From: Argyresthia goedartella
Taxonomy: Eukaryota; Arthropoda; Insecta; Lepidoptera; Argyresthiidae
DNA length: 64,000 nucleotides
Reading direction: 5' to 3'
NCBI GenBank assembly: GCA_949825045.1
Contig: OX463818.1
Coordinates: 27,544,906 to 27,608,905, forward strand
The notes under the pieces are model-generated. The model was given only the letters and a program-made list of their open reading frames with translations. It was not told the origin of the DNA and did no database searches. This document shows positions 1 to 11,708 of this stretch, piece after piece. Position 1 is the stretch's first letter, and the number at the start of each line of letters is the position of its first letter. A program made the position numbers and the translations under genes.

Positions 1-571
1 GTAATACGAGATAACCACTGATTATAAATAATTCCATAACACATGTTTTCGATTATCTAGTTGTGTACATCGACAGTTAAAACTTAAAGAGAATTTATGT
101 GAAACACAGTCTTTAATCGGTCGACCGGACGACATTTTAATTTCGGTATTGCCGTGTAAAAAACTTAATAAATCACCAATTACACATAAATCACTTTGTG
201 GTCTCTAAAGTAGCACTTTTAGTACCAATATTTCTTTCACATAAATAAAGTACACCAATACAAATGCATTAATACAATACATGCGCGATTCGTCGCATTT
301 AATCGTTGTTCAAATTGACAAAAAAAAACTCGATTTGTGGGTAAACTACTTATTCATGGCAATACTAGACAAAAATAAAAATAAACAATTGTCACCGGCA
401 GTCAGGTCACTCACGCCACAGAACACAATACAAACCTTTCGTTCTGTGTTTGCCGTTTCGATAATTCGTGAATATGTTTGTTTTCTACTTTGGCTTGTTA
501 TAATGGACCGACCGACCGACTCCGCGTTTGTTGATGTGTTATTGTTATTGAAATGTTATTTTATTTACATA

Positions 572-616
572 ACCTCTCAGTAGACATACAGGAAAAACTG
601 AATGTCTACTGAGAGG
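572..616. repeat. Short hairpin in otherwise featureless DNA
   Basis: The arms CCTCTCAGTAGACAT and ATGTCTACTGAGAGG are exact reverse complements about 15 bp apart. They lie in AT-rich DNA (1-770) where I see no supported gene. Confidence 0.6.
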
Positions 617-770
617 CATATTGACATAAAATTATTACTGTTATTGGTTTCTTACCAACCTGTACTACAAAACCTAATAGTTAGTTTCGATTCAAATGTC
701 TGTTCACGTTTAGCCGAAACGCCCATACAAAGTGGTCAATGTTGTTTGAATGTTATAATTTGACAATTTT

Positions 771-1241
771 CAGATAAGAAATGAGTTTTTACGAAATAGT
801 TTTACATTATGCTGGTCTTAACGTGCGGTTTTTAGACGCAGTAAGGAGGGTTTATGATACGTGTGTAGATAAATGTTTAAATAACTTCGAGATGGAACCA
901 TTTGTCGGGTTCAAGTGAACTGGATCGTGATGACGATGGACAGGCGGTATTGCCAGTAGCAAAAAGTCGCTAAAACCGTTAACTGTAAACGTAAATTACG
1001 GTTCGTTTAAGAATAAAACCTTATTTTTAGCACTAAAAAAACTAAATTATTTCACCATGGAATGACTTTATACTAGCTTTCATAAAACACCAAAAATAAG
1101 TTTCTAACTAAAACGCTTTTGGCGTATTAATGTTTTTATCTACATACGTATCATAAACCCTCTTTACTGCGCCCAAAAACCGCACGTTACGATCAGCATA
1201 ATGTTAAACTCCATGGTAAAAACTCATTTCTTATCTGAAAA
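771..1241. repeat. Large imperfect inverted repeat (foldback element)
   Basis: The left arm (771-875, beginning CAGATAAGAAATGAG) returns as its reverse complement at about 1133-1241. Both arms contain the words AACGTGCGGTTTTT and GGGTTTATGATACG or their complements. About 255 bp separates the arms. The right arm and the sequence to about 1510 form a repeat that recurs at 45290-45725, so this is probably a mobile foldback element or two copies in opposite orientation. No coding capacity is visible. Confidence 0.7.
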
Positions 1242-1510
1242 AATACACATTATGACCATAATGTCTAATTTTTCTACATATTATGACATTCAAATTTCGA
1301 ACGCCGACGCCCGCCTGCGTGAAGTTGGTACTACAGAACAAGCTAAACAACTGCAGAGCCACAATGCCGGTCAAACACGGGTGTGTAGATCAACTAGTGT
1401 ATGTAACTGTACATAATTAGGCATTAAAAAGCTCGTTTCATAAACCCACTCTCGAGTATTAGGTAATGCCCTCCATTATGTAGCAGTCACATAAACTACT
1501 ATTAAAATCT
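1242..1510 (+). repeat. Dispersed repeat, copy 1 (copy 2 at 45290-45725)
   Basis: It shares long stretches with 45290-45725, including ACATATTATGACAT, TTTCGAACGCCGACGCCCGC, ACTAGTGTATGTAACTGTAC and TAATTAGGCATTAAAA. The short open frame here is not conserved between copies, so it is not treated as a gene. From 1511 to 2250 I see nothing supported. Confidence 0.7.
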
Positions 1511-2253
1511 GGCTAAATCACAAAAACTAAATATAACGAAACTACGTTATGGCCAGATCACCCTAGATTCTGGATATTTTTATACATTTTTTTGAAGGAA
1601 AGAAGCCATTACTTGGTAAATGGCAATAAACGGTCAAGTGGGAGTCGAAATCGCGCACCGAGGATACCTTACACAAACACATATTTTTTGTGATGTTCCT
1701 AACTAAGGCTTTTACATTATATCCTTAACTTTTTTTGTCGATACATTTTGATTCTTTTTTACCCTGTTCGATATGTGCACTTTATAAAGATTCACACTGT
1801 ATTGTATATCAATAGACGTAAAGTACTCTAAAGATGTGAATAGAGTAACTTCCTGATAGCCTGTTTCTGTTCAGAAATCCAGTCAATCGTGTAGTATTAT
1901 TATCCAATACACTAAGATGTCGCAACAGGAAGAATAGTTGAGAACCAGGACTCCGCGGTGCGCGGTGACTCCGCGACAACATACAACAATAGCCTCCAAA
2001 AAACAAGGTGAAATAAATAACTCGTGTGATTCATAAAATTAAATAAATAGTTTATGAATCATATAAGACCACGCTATAAAGCAAACAATACAACGACGTA
2101 CCTATAGATAAGGTATACCACGATTAATCAGAAGTTCCCGGTATAAAGTACCTATAGGCACATTCGAAAAAAATATAAAGGGGTATAATAATAAAACGAC
2201 CGAATAGAAAACGAATTGAGCGAATGTCCATAAACTGTGGAATTTCCTCCTCT

Positions 2254-2445
2254 AGACGACCTCAGTGGCGCAGTGGTTGTGGCTTTGCCTACCATGCGAG
2301 GGGTCCCGAGTTCGATCCACGGCTGGGAAAGCATAAAAAATAAAACAGGTCTTGGATGTTTATATGTGTGTGACGTCGCTGTTTCTGGTTCCCACAACAC
2401 AGGGTATCCTAGTGTGCCAGAAGCAATGTATGTGCTTGTATATAA
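2254..2445 (+). mobile_element. tRNA-derived SINE (family A)
   Basis: The head GACCTCAGTGGCGCAGTGG carries a pol III A-box-like TGGCGCAGTGG. About 50 bp later is a B-box-like GAGTTCGATCC. The body has the words CTGTTTCTGGTTCCCAC and AGGGTATCCTAGTG, which recur in related copies at 8130-8280 (minus), 11306-11490 (plus), 36901-37035 (plus) and 62490-62625 (minus). Confidence 0.85.
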
Positions 2446-2574
2446 ATGTTTTAATTTCCGGAAATGAGCGAACAAAATACTGAATTGCGCGACAAGATTT
2501 CTGATTTGCGCGGCTAAATTACTGAATGGATTAGCCACCGCTTATTGGCTTAATAAAGAATTTCTGGGCGAAGT

Positions 2575-2645
2575 GGGGGTCAAGGCAGGTGAAGGATAAA
2601 TAAGGTAAGCGAAGCGAAGCCCCCTTTATTCTTCGTGTTATTTTG
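2575..2645 (-). repeat. Short dispersed repeat (four copies in window)
   Basis: The core AACACGAAG...GCTTCGCT...CCCCCT occurs in this family at 2575-2645 (minus) and at 7885-7970, 47965-48055 and 53735-53795 (plus). Two copies are preceded by TTACATGTTCAACCTAACACG. This is probably a MITE or SINE remnant. Confidence 0.55.
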
Positions 2646-2814
2646 AACATGAAACAACAACAAAATTCAACGCTCGTTTTTATGTTCTGTTCATCGAATT
2701 AAGGTTTTCAATTCGATGTTTTTAAGTTTCTAGTCGAGTAATTCAATAATTTTGTCAGACGAAGCCAACATTTGGAGTCACGCTCATTTTTTGTCGCTAT
2801 TCGACGACGATGAT

Positions 2815-3035
2815 TTACACACATTGATCTAGCCCCAAACTAGGATTCCCTGTATCGGGTACTAGACAACGATACACATACTTATATTGATAAATATTAT
2901 ACTTAGATAGATAAACAACCATGACTAGGGTACGAACATCCGTTCTCATCAAACAAATATTTGCCTCCACCGGGACTCGTACCCGGGACCCTTGGCTTCG
3001 TAGGCAGGGTCACTGCCTGACTCGGCCATTCGGGT
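2815..3035 (-). mobile_element. tRNA-derived SINE (family B)
   Basis: On the minus strand it has a tRNA-like head with ATGGCCGAGTCAGGCAGTG (A box) and GGGTACGAGTCCCGG (B box), followed by a body ending near CTAGTTTGGGGCTAGATC. Two further copies lie at 55781-55975 and 63826-64000, the last cut by the window edge. The tRNA-like part is a SINE head, not a separate tRNA gene. Confidence 0.8.
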
Positions 3036-3112
3036 CGTCGAAAATGCAGTCGGGTTGGTTCTACTACTACTACTTCTACAAGTATTCAAAAAAGGTTTTT
3101 AGGAAAAGAGTT

Positions 3113-3712
3113 TAAACCGGTCAAGTGCGAGTCTAACTCGCGCACGAAGGGTTCCGAACCACCGTACAATAGTAGGGATGGTGTGGACTGAATAGTTTGG
3201 ATTTTACATAGAAAAATGATGTTTACAAAGTTATTGGTGCTGCTACTTTTACATTTTACACTCCATGTACGTAACCAGGTGCATTCATAAGTTTGTATGT
3301 GGTATTGAAAGAATTTTTATATGGGAGCCCCTTAAATATGTATTTTATTCTGTTTTTAGGGTTCCGTACCCGAAGGGTTCCAAACGGGACCCTATTACTA
3401 AGACTCCGCTGTCCGTCCGTCCATCCGTCCGTCCGTCTGTCACCAGGCTGTATCTCAAGAACCTAGCTAGCTAGAGAGTTGAAATTTTCACAGATTATGT
3501 ATTTATGTTGCCGCTATAACAACAAATACTAAAACACAAGATAAAATAAATATTTAAGGAGGCTCCCATACAACAATTCTTTCAATACCACATACAAACT
3601 TATGGATGCACCTGGTTACGTACATGGAGTGTGAAAGTAACCGCACCAATAACAGCGGAGGCTTAGTAATAGGGTCCCGTTTGGCACCCTTAGGGTACGG
3701 AATCCTAAGAAG
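3113..3712. repeat. Rearranged inverted dimer of a 410-bp dispersed repeat
   Basis: It contains the head ACCGGTCAAGTGCGAGTCTA (about 3117), the GTCCGTCCGTCC tail in inverted orientation (about 3356-3475), and a second inverted piece (about 3560-3710) complementary to 3255-3335. Full-length relatives lie at 14241-14652 and 51536-51948. Related tail words occur near 25886-25945. Confidence 0.75.
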
Positions 3713-3767
3713 AATAAAGAAGTAGATGTAAATGAAATGGAGAGGGTATTCGTATCTTTACGAGCCC

Positions 3768-4025
3768 TTCATTGCCTGACAGTGGACTGAAGCTGAAGTG
3801 GACTGATGCCTTCATTGCCTGGCAGTGGACTGAAGCTGAAGTGGACTGATGCCTTCATTGCCTGGCAGTGGACTGAAGCTGAAGTGGACTGATGCCTTTA
3901 TTGCCTGGCAGTGGACTGAAGCTGAAGTGGACTGATGCCTTCATTGCCTGGCAGTGGACTGAAGCTGAAGTGGACTGATGCCTTCATTGCCTGGCAGTGG
4001 ACTGAAGCTGAAGTGGACTGATGAC
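3768..4025. repeat. 43-bp tandem repeat, 6 copies
   Basis: The unit begins TTCATTGCCTGGCAGTGGAC and repeats six times with one or two substitutions. A 43-bp period breaks any reading frame, so it is non-coding. From 4026 to 5197 no further gene is recognised, although missing downstream exons of the 5198-5564 gene could lie there. Confidence 0.95.
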
Positions 4026-5197
4026 CATTATCATGACGATGAACACTACAAATACTCTTAGGGCCGATTGATGGAAAGACATTTAGTACTATTATCAGGC
4101 TAACTTTAACATTTCATATTAAAAATCTAGGGAACATCAAAGTTGGCTCGAAATTAGTTCTAACTTGATTTCTATATTTCCGGGTCTTACTCTATAAAGA
4201 AAACTGATAGTTACGTTAGTAAATATTGGCGATTGCCAGTCTTTGAAATGGTCCCTAGCTAAACTAGGTCACAATTGTGCCTCTGCCACTGCCATGGGAA
4301 AAGGCGTGACATTGTGTTTGTTTTTTTAGTTTTAGCTATTGCAAAACATTCATATCAACGGATACGAGTTTCAGTGACGTCAGTGATGTTTCGGTTTTTT
4401 TCAGTTTGCCCCAAAAAGCAGATCCCTCTGCTAACACAGCGATGAAATCATTCTCAGTGTAAACTATAAATTATGAAAGGGCCACATTTTGTTTATCTGC
4501 ACTTACGATAACGTACGATGCCTTTATCTTGTTTTAATTGATATAAAATGTACTACGCGAAGGTAACCCGGCTAGTTTGCAACGGTGTCATATTATAGGG
4601 ATTGTGATAAAGTTGAGAACTTCTAAAATTGTGCATGGTATACGCTAAGGTGTGGCCCTTATCAAATACATTACTTGATGATAAGTAATAAACAGCAGAA
4701 GCCTTTGATTTAATGACTGAAATAATTTAGTATATGACGATAAAAAATAAAGTTATTGCTTCTCTCTAACCTTAATTAATAAAGATGCAGCAGAGGTCAA
4801 AAACACTGATATTATGAATGAGTCGGTACGAGATTGAAATAACTAAAGTGCTTTAATGTTGATAAATATCATCATTTTCAGTTGACAATAGGCCCCTTGA
4901 CAACATACCAAGCTTACTGAGAAATCGTTGCCTTATCTATTTATTGGAATGTTCGAACTCGCAATCAACTTTACCCAATAGAGCCTCTTTATGAAGAAAG
5001 TGCTTGAATGAGTATGTGTTTCATCTTAAAATTTCGTATCTCTCAAAGCTACCTACATAACAGAACAGGACTCAGACTAGTATTTAAGAAACTAAGAAAT
5101 TATCGAGTAATTAATTTTACACAAAGAAACAATTCTACCAGTCTCTGATATAGCATTATTTTAGCAATTTGGGCGTGTCTTTGTTTAAATGACTTAC

Positions 5198-5564
5198 CAT
5201 ATTCATTGTTCGTGGTGGCAGTAGAAGTGGGATTCAGCAGCTGCCTTTGACTCTGTTCATCATTCGAGTTCAAGTTAACCGCATCAAGATTCACTGGCCC
5301 CTCTAGCATCCCATCCTCTAGCATTTGATACTTCCCACTTTTGACACGCAGTCCACCTGGTTCTTCTGCAGCCAGTATACTTTGGTCCACCACTACACCT
5401 TTTTCATGTACTTCCTGCACCTCTGGTAGTTCTAAAGGAACTTCATTATCAACTACACTTTCTACAGGTACTGTGACGTCACTATCCTGTTCTAATGGGT
5501 CCTCTTGTCCGTATACACTAGCACTTATAACTAAAACTAACACAGCTAATTTAAGGGCCCCCAT
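5198..5564 (-). CDS. First exon of a secreted acidic protein (partial gene)
   Basis: The ATG at 5564 opens a 122-codon exon. It starts with a textbook signal peptide: MGALK, then a hydrophobic run LAVLVLVISA, then a likely cleavage after SVYG before QEDP. The mature part is acidic, with many Glu, Asp and Val, and low in cysteine. The exon ends ...AATGAATATG followed by GTAAGT at 5197, a strong donor in phase 1, so the gene should continue to lower coordinates. I could not identify the next exon. A three-codon upstream ORF (ATGCGAGAGAACTAG) precedes the start by a few bases. No family is recognised. The signal peptide and donor are seen directly; secretion is inference. Confidence 0.6.
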
Positions 5565-6343
5565 TGTCTTTTCTAGTTCTCTCGCATGGTTTGTGTCACT
5601 TATTTGGTACTTGTTATCTTTCAGATAAGTTTTTTAGTGACAGGTGCCTCGGACGTATTGTGGACGGTAACTGGTTGGCTTGTCCTATGTGTGCTATGTG
5701 ATATGGTGCTATCTTTGCCTGATATGATAAGATAGCAAATAGGAGCGGCGGGTGCGCCAAATTCTTTGTCCTTACCCATGGGGCCTGGGTGTTAATTGTG
5801 CCCTTTTTGAAATTCGACAGGTTAAAACAAATTAGAACTGGTTCCCTTCTAGGGGTAGTATTGAAAGGCAGAGTAGTGTTACAGACTCATCCGTAAATAC
5901 ATTTATCGATACAGTTTGTAACCAATGACAAAGCATACATACAGTTGTTAAAGTTGTAGCCTGGTTTCAATTTTAGGTATTCATATGCCTAGGTGTATAG
6001 TCTACTTCTATAAATTATGATAAGCAAGATATACAACAAAACAACTAACCCCTGTTTATCGATCGATATCACGTTGCTGGAAAATGATTAAATGTAGATA
6101 AAACAATACACAGGTAGGTAACATTGTACTCTGTAGGGCTACATCATTGTGGAATTTGTGAATCATCACATGTTCAGGATTATCGTATTTCCGGTTCGGT
6201 AGTTTCCGGGCTGACTAAGTAGCAAATAAGTAATAGTAATTAGTAGTGGATGTGACAAATGTAGATGACTCTCATTCACCAAATATTATTTTACGTAAAA
6301 AGTGGTGGCCCGACATGTTTGATGCTCATGATAAACGTTAGCT

Positions 6344-6952
6344 AATCAGGTACGGTAGGATGGTACGATCTCATTGTAGCTAATAGAACTTGAAGCACTA
6401 ATCAGGTACGGTAGGATGGTACGATCTCATTGTAGCTATCAGAACTTTTAGCACTAATCAATCAGGTACGGTAGGATGGTACGATCTCATTTTAGCTAAT
6501 AGAACTTTAAGCACTAATCAGGTACGGTAGGATGGTACGATTTCATTGTAGCTATCATAACTTTTAGCACTTAATCAGTTACGGTAGGATGGTGCGATTT
6601 CCTTGTAGCTATCAGAAATTTTAGCACTAATCAGGTACGTTAGGGTGGTAAGATCTCTTTGTAGCTATCAGAAATTTTAGCACTAATCGGGTACGGTAGG
6701 GTGGTAAGATCTCATTGTAGCTATCAGAAATTTTAGTACTAATCAGGTACGGTAGGGTGGTAAGATCTCATTGTAGCTATCAGAAATTTTAGCACTAATT
6801 AGGTACGGTAAGGTGGTAAGATCTCATTGTAGCTATCAGAAATTTTAGCACTAATCAGGTACGGTAGGGGTGGTAAGATCTCATTGTAGCTATCAGAAAT
6901 TTTAGCACTAATCAGGTACGGTAGGGGTGGTAAGATCTCATTGTAGCTATCT
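6344..6952. repeat. 56-bp tandem repeat, about 11 copies
   Basis: The unit begins AATCAGGTACGGTAGGATGG and includes CTCATTGTAGCTATCAGAA and TTTTAGCACT. Early copies carry GGATGGTACGA. Later copies carry GGGTGGTAAGA, which shows progressive homogenisation along the array. No coding capacity is preserved. Confidence 0.95.
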
Positions 6953-7238
6953 GTAAGATTCAGAAATCTTTAGCACGCTATAACAACAAACACGCTACGT
7001 CATGCATTTTGCCATTACGTAACAAGCACACTAATTTATATGAATTCTATTGGGTGTTACTTTAAGTTAACTCAGATCTAACAACGACTGGTGAAGCCGG
7101 CATCACAAAGATAAACGCATAGTTAGAGCACCATTTTAATTAATTTCATGGAATAACATGTTTTGAGTTAATGTAGCTACAGGATTCGTTGACAGTTTCT
7201 TAAAGCAGCAGAAAATTGATGCGCACTATCATCTCTGA

Positions 7239-8357
7239 CTAGCAGCAACCACCTGAAAGAAAAATATTATTTGTATATTGTTTGATGAACTTTTATGAAT
7301 TACATCTCTTCAAAGGCATGTCGCGTCAAGATAAAATAATTTCTCTAATCTAGGTTTGCTGGAAGAAATCTCTTGCTAGAAATAAGCTGGCCTTTGTAGC
7401 CAATTGACATCTCATCGCATCATAGGAAGTGGCTGTCACCGCAGATATGTTATAGAATCTTCTAAAACTAAGTAAGATACAGTGTCAGTGGAAGAAAGAG
7501 TTCTGTTCAGAGTAGTAAAATGTATTCTCACCAGGTGTAGTTGGGCAATCGGTGCAGTTGTCTTCACAGCTGCAGTCATCCTTGCAGGCAGCTCCATCCT
7601 TGCAGGAATCTGTCGTGAACAAATAACACTTAATTAATATAGGGTGTATCTGAGATATAATAATAAGATTATATTAGGGACTTAATTCTGAGCACAGTTT
7701 TGAAACGATTTAATCAGAACAACTTGATTGATTTCAGGACCAAAACGAAGAACCAAAAACATAACATAAACATAAACATTTATATATGTCACCTTAAGAT
7801 GGTCAAAACCGTTAGTTTGTAAACTATCAACAAATTGTAAACCAGACCGACAAGGTTTAGATTTTACGTTTCTTTTGTTCTTACATGTCAACCTAACACG
7901 AAGACTATTCGGAGGCTTCGCTGCGCTCGCCCCCTCTAGTCTTCGCCTAAGCTACCGCAGTGTTTGCCTTGGTGTTTCCTTTGCAATTCAAATTTAAACC
8001 AGTTCACAATTTAAGGGTTTTATTATAAACTAACGCGTCTTATCGTAAGCAGTACGGTACAGACGAAAACGAAGGAAAAAAACGTTAGATTATAAATAGG
8101 TTTTGACAATTTTACGGTCACTTAAACATGTTCAGACATTGCTTCTGGCCCCAGACTAGGATACCCTGTGTTGTGGAAACCACATACATATAAACTTTTT
8201 TTGTCTTCCTCCGCAACCGGGCTTCGAACCCGGGACCTCTCGCTTCGGCGGCAGCGCCTCTTACCACAACGCCATCGCCACAGACGCCGTAGAAAAATGT
8301 ATAATCAAAAATATTCAAAATGTGTATACCTTTGCACGGTTCACAAGGGGCAGGCAT
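7239..8357 (-). CDS. Metallothionein MT-a (three exons)
   Basis: Coding exons are 8330-8357 (28 nt), 7532-7609 (78 nt) and 7239-7252 (14 nt), joined at GTATAC/CAG and GTGAGA/CAG sites, all in phase 1. The product is 39 residues with 10 cysteines and no aromatic residues. It starts MPAPCEPCK, has a middle with CKDDCSCEDNC, and ends GGCC before TAG. Cysteine spacings C-x2-C, C-x3-C and C-x-C are those of metal-thiolate cluster proteins. Family knowledge indicates cytosolic binding of Zn, Cu or Cd. A TATAAAA lies about 90 bp upstream. Intron 1 holds a SINE and another dispersed repeat; intron 2 holds a CR1 tail fragment. Exon structure matches MT-c, so the two are paralogues by inference. Expression is not shown. 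Confidence 0.88.
7340..7396 (+). mobile_element. CR1-like LINE 3' tail fragment
   Basis: TTGCTGGAAGAAATCTCTTG and the following AAGCTGGCC match the tail seen at 28582-28625 (plus) and 15705-15755 (minus). The piece sits in intron 2 of MT-a. Confidence 0.55.
8130..8280 (-). mobile_element. tRNA-derived SINE (family A) in MT-a intron 1
   Basis: On the minus strand it has the A-box-like GTGGCGATGGCGTTGTGGT and the B-box-like GGGTTCGAAGCCC. The tail word GGGTATCCTAGTCTGGGGCC is shared with other family A copies. Confidence 0.8.
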
Positions 8358-8447
8358 TTTGATGATAAATTAGTATTTAGCTGAGCAGAGAACTGAACAA
8401 TTACTGAAGTTATACTGTAATGTAACTGTGTTCAAAATTGATTCAGG

Positions 8448-8454
8448 TTTTATA
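8448..8454 (-). promoter_or_regulatory. TATA box of MT-a
   Basis: TATAAAA on the minus strand lies 91 bases upstream of the MT-a ATG. An initiator-like CACAGTTA follows about 25 bases downstream. No perfect metal-response core (TGCRCNC) was seen nearby. The closest is CTTGCGCTGCCCC near 8505, one base off. Confidence 0.6.
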
Positions 8455-9161
8455 CAGTACAGGCTGTACAAAAACTACGACACAACACAATACGTAATGG
8501 GGCAGCGCAAGGTTGGTCTGAAACCTTCCTCAGTTTTTCCTTGTGCGTTTTTGTGCGATAACTAGTTTTTCCTAATTGGACCTTTGCTTTTGTGACCAGA
8601 TTACAGTAAATAACGTATTAGGTACCTTTTTGATAGCATTCTACTCGTTTTCAGACTTGTAGTTATACGGAGATTCTGGTTTGTAGGTCTTAGCTGCCAA
8701 AACAAGTTTGACTGAAACTCAGTCATCCGCCATTGTATGTTATTTAAGAAACACTTTGTTCAGCGTCTGTATGGCGGCCTACAGTAATTCAGTCTCGCCT
8801 CACGAATCATTCAACAATAACAAATTGTCTCAATGTCATCTCTCAATGTCACTGTCACAGCATCAGAATTTGCTTACATTAAGTTGAGATGTCGATGCAC
8901 TTCGTTGCATTACAGCTGGCTCGCTTTGAGGAATAAGTAGTTGGCTTAAGTAATTTATCCGACTTGCGAGAAGGAAGATGAAAGTTATTGATGAACGTGT
9001 TCGTAAGTATTTTTTTGTAGTTCTTGACTGTGATAAATACTCATAGTATCACAAGATCTTGGGTACTATGTCTTGGCAAAACTATTCTTATTCATTTATT
9101 GCACGCAATATTAACAATAAGGTCTTAGATAGGTAGATCATTATGTACCCTGTTTGGTAAG

Positions 9162-9212
9162 CATTATATAAATTAAGAAAACATTAGATATGTTTTCTTA
9201 ATTTATATAATG
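9162..9212. repeat. Perfect 23-bp hairpin
   Basis: The arms 9162-9184 and 9190-9212 are exact reverse complements around a 5-base loop; the left arm starts CATTATATAAATTAAG. It lies in AT-rich intergenic DNA. From 8455 to 10290 no gene is supported. A GC-richer patch at 9530-9740 repeats CACTTGTGGTCAGTGG but looks non-coding. Confidence 0.9.
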
Positions 9213-10295
9213 ATTACTTTTGACTTATTACTTAAATAAATTATTCAACTTTATTATGCAACTTATACGTTAATTACTTATATAATTGGAATTAGAATAA
9301 GAAGTTACATTAATTATATACCATGTTAAGTTTTATTTGAATGATAGGAACGTTATAAAATAAAAATGGAAGATATAGAAGCTATTACAGTTTATCATCT
9401 AGATATTCATTCAATGAAAATTTTCGTTTCTTTTCAGATCTTCGACCGATATCAACATCGGCTACTATTGACGGCAGTTGTGTCCTCGGATGCGACTGTC
9501 ATATTTATTTTCAAAGTACGTATACCTTTAGCCTTGCCGCACACGAACCACAAGACGTCGCCACATAACGCCACCACTTGTGGTCAGTGGTCGCCACAAG
9601 TGGTCAGTGACGCTACTTGTTTATGCCGTTCGTTGGTTGTTATAACTACTTCGCCCGGGTTGACTGAAGCGAAGGGAGAGAGGGATGAGACGGGTGGCCT
9701 ATCAGCGTTTTGTGGCGCCACAAAAAGCGAACAGTAGCGTGTGGCGACTACCGACGACGTTTAATGTCTGCGATGAGACCATATAAAATTTATGAAGAGT
9801 ACAGAAAATAGGGGAGGGCATATAAGTTAGTTGACCAATACGCAGTAACTCCGTAACAACTTTTTGTAACGCGAAACCATAGTAACCAGCTCAGAACAAA
9901 CATTCTCATTTTGTTTCAAGTTATGAAATGTTGACGATTACTATATTTTATAGTTTTAGAAACACCGTAAGCGGTGTCGGAAAACATCGTGAGGAAACCT
10001 TCTTAGATATCATCATATATAGGAAGGTTTCCTTGCAGCGGGCTGACACTGTATAGTATAGGAAAAGGCGTGACGCTGTGTTTTATTTAAAACCTATGTA
10101 TTTACTTTACAGGTACGTGTATGAAGTAATGATACGTGACCATCGCAACAAACAACGAGACAATGAAATTGAGTATGAATGGTTATTACTCTACATTTTT
10201 GATTATATGTAAATGAGATTCCCTAAAATGTGTATATTCCCAACCGCTTTACCCCATAAGATATTGTTAGATATTAGGTAGAAGTAGGAGACGTG

Positions 10296-10620
10296 TTAAG
10301 GCGATACGAAAAAAATATGGGGTTTTTTTCGAATCTCCACTATGAAGTCATCTACAGATTTCATTTTTGGGTTAACGTTTATTGAGTATTTGATTATGAT
10401 TCTCACTGAATGAAAACGCGATTGGGTGAAATTTTCTCGATAGAATTTAACTGCGAAATGACTTCCAAATTGTTTTATTTTTTCCTGTTATTCTGAAATC
10501 CTAATTTATTTCATCGCGGAATTGCATTCAAAATGTGGATATTATGCATTAGTAAACACTCCTTGAAAATATATTTACCAAAATAGCAACAATTTTTCAT
10601 GTGGTTTGGCGCTACGTTAT
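10296..10620 (+). mobile_element. MITE of the TTAAGGTGATACG family, truncated copy
   Basis: It begins TTAAGGCGATACGAAAA and shares TATGAAGTCATCTACAGATT and CGCGATTGG...CTCGATAGAATTTAA with the copies at 12688-13129 and 18279-18756. Homology stops near TGGTTTGGCGCTACGTTATG. The right terminal repeat is missing, so the copy is truncated or interrupted. Confidence 0.75.
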
Positions 10621-11305
10621 GCCATTTTTCCCCGATTACGTCCCTCTCACACTGCGGGTCTTTCCGCCTGGAGTAACTGGGGCTGTAAGGGCTGAACATA
10701 GGCCAATGGCATTGAGAATTAGACAAAGAAAACAAATACCAGTCGCATCGCGTCGAAACAGACTGACGCATGCTCCCGCGCAGAGCCCCGCGGGGCAGCC
10801 CGAGCTCCGAGACCGAGAAAATTATAGAAAATATTACTAAACTCCTGTAATAATAACATTAAAAATAAAATAAAACAACCAAAAAATTTCCCTTTTTTTA
10901 CCTATTTTTGCGTGTAAGTTTCATATAGGAAACCGATTTCGTCTCCGAGCGCTTGTTCATTTAGTTGAATAATAATGCACTGCGAAAAATATTTTTAAGT
11001 ATTAAATAACAGATATCCGGTAATTTTAAAAGTCCATTCTTATCTCTAATAGACCTTTTATAACATATATTTATCCTACATTTTTATGTTGTCTAGCTTA
11101 GCCTAGAATTGAAGCTAAAAATGCATTTCTGGCCAGAAAGAAGTGCGGCGCAAGCAGCCCCGGGAAATTCACATGATTTGCAAATTGAGCTTGGAGCAAC
11201 CAACTGGCTTTGTTATAGAAAGAAAAGACTTATGTATGACTTGCAAATCGAGCAGTGAGCTATGAGCTAGCGCCGGCCCAGATCACGTGGCTAGCATAGC
11301 TAGCA

Positions 11306-11490
11306 TTGACGACCTCTTTGGCACTGCGATTGTGCCTCTGCCAACCATGCGAGAGGTCCCCGGGTTCGATTCCCGGCTGGGGATACAAAAAAAATCAGGT
11401 CTTGAATATATGTCTGTGGCGGCGCTGTTGCTGGTTCTCACGACACAGGTTATCCCAGTGTGGGGCCAGAAGTTATGTATGTGCCTGCAT
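11306..11490 (+). mobile_element. tRNA-derived SINE (family A)
   Basis: GACCTCTTTGGCACTGCG, then CGGGTTCGATTCCCGGCTGG (B box), then the GCTGGTTCTCACGACACAGG and CAGTGTGGGGCCAGAAG body shared with other copies. The overlapping open frames are products of the SINE and are not annotated. Confidence 0.85.
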
Positions 11491-11667
11491 GGCATTGTTT
11501 GCTGCTTTAATAAAATGCAGTTTTTTGCCTTGCTTTTTATATTTTCTCGCAGGCGGGAGCTGTTTTGTTTTGGGCAAGCCTGAATCCCCTACTGTACTCA
11601 GGACTCTGTCTTAGCAGTCAGACTATAGCAAGTCGATTAGTGAGCATCAAATAAGGTCACCTATGAG

Positions 11668-11708
11668 GGGCGGGCCAACTCGGGCCAACTCGGGCCAACT
11701 CGGGCCAA
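11668..11708. repeat. 10-bp tandem repeat
   Basis: CGGGCCAACT is repeated about four times. It is short and non-coding. Confidence 0.9.

Noticed and set aside
2963..3030. A tRNA gene with A and B boxes
   Set aside because: The same tRNA-like sequence is attached to a shared body in three places, so it is a SINE head. The acceptor stem is not complete.
3750..6960. CRISPR-like arrays (43-bp and 56-bp repeats)
   Set aside because: Units are contiguous tandem repeats without unique spacers, in a eukaryotic genome.
8118..8357. A 79-residue protein starting MPAPCEPCKGIHILN
   Set aside because: Only the first 28 nt are coding. GTATAC is a splice donor, and the rest runs into intron 1 and a SINE.
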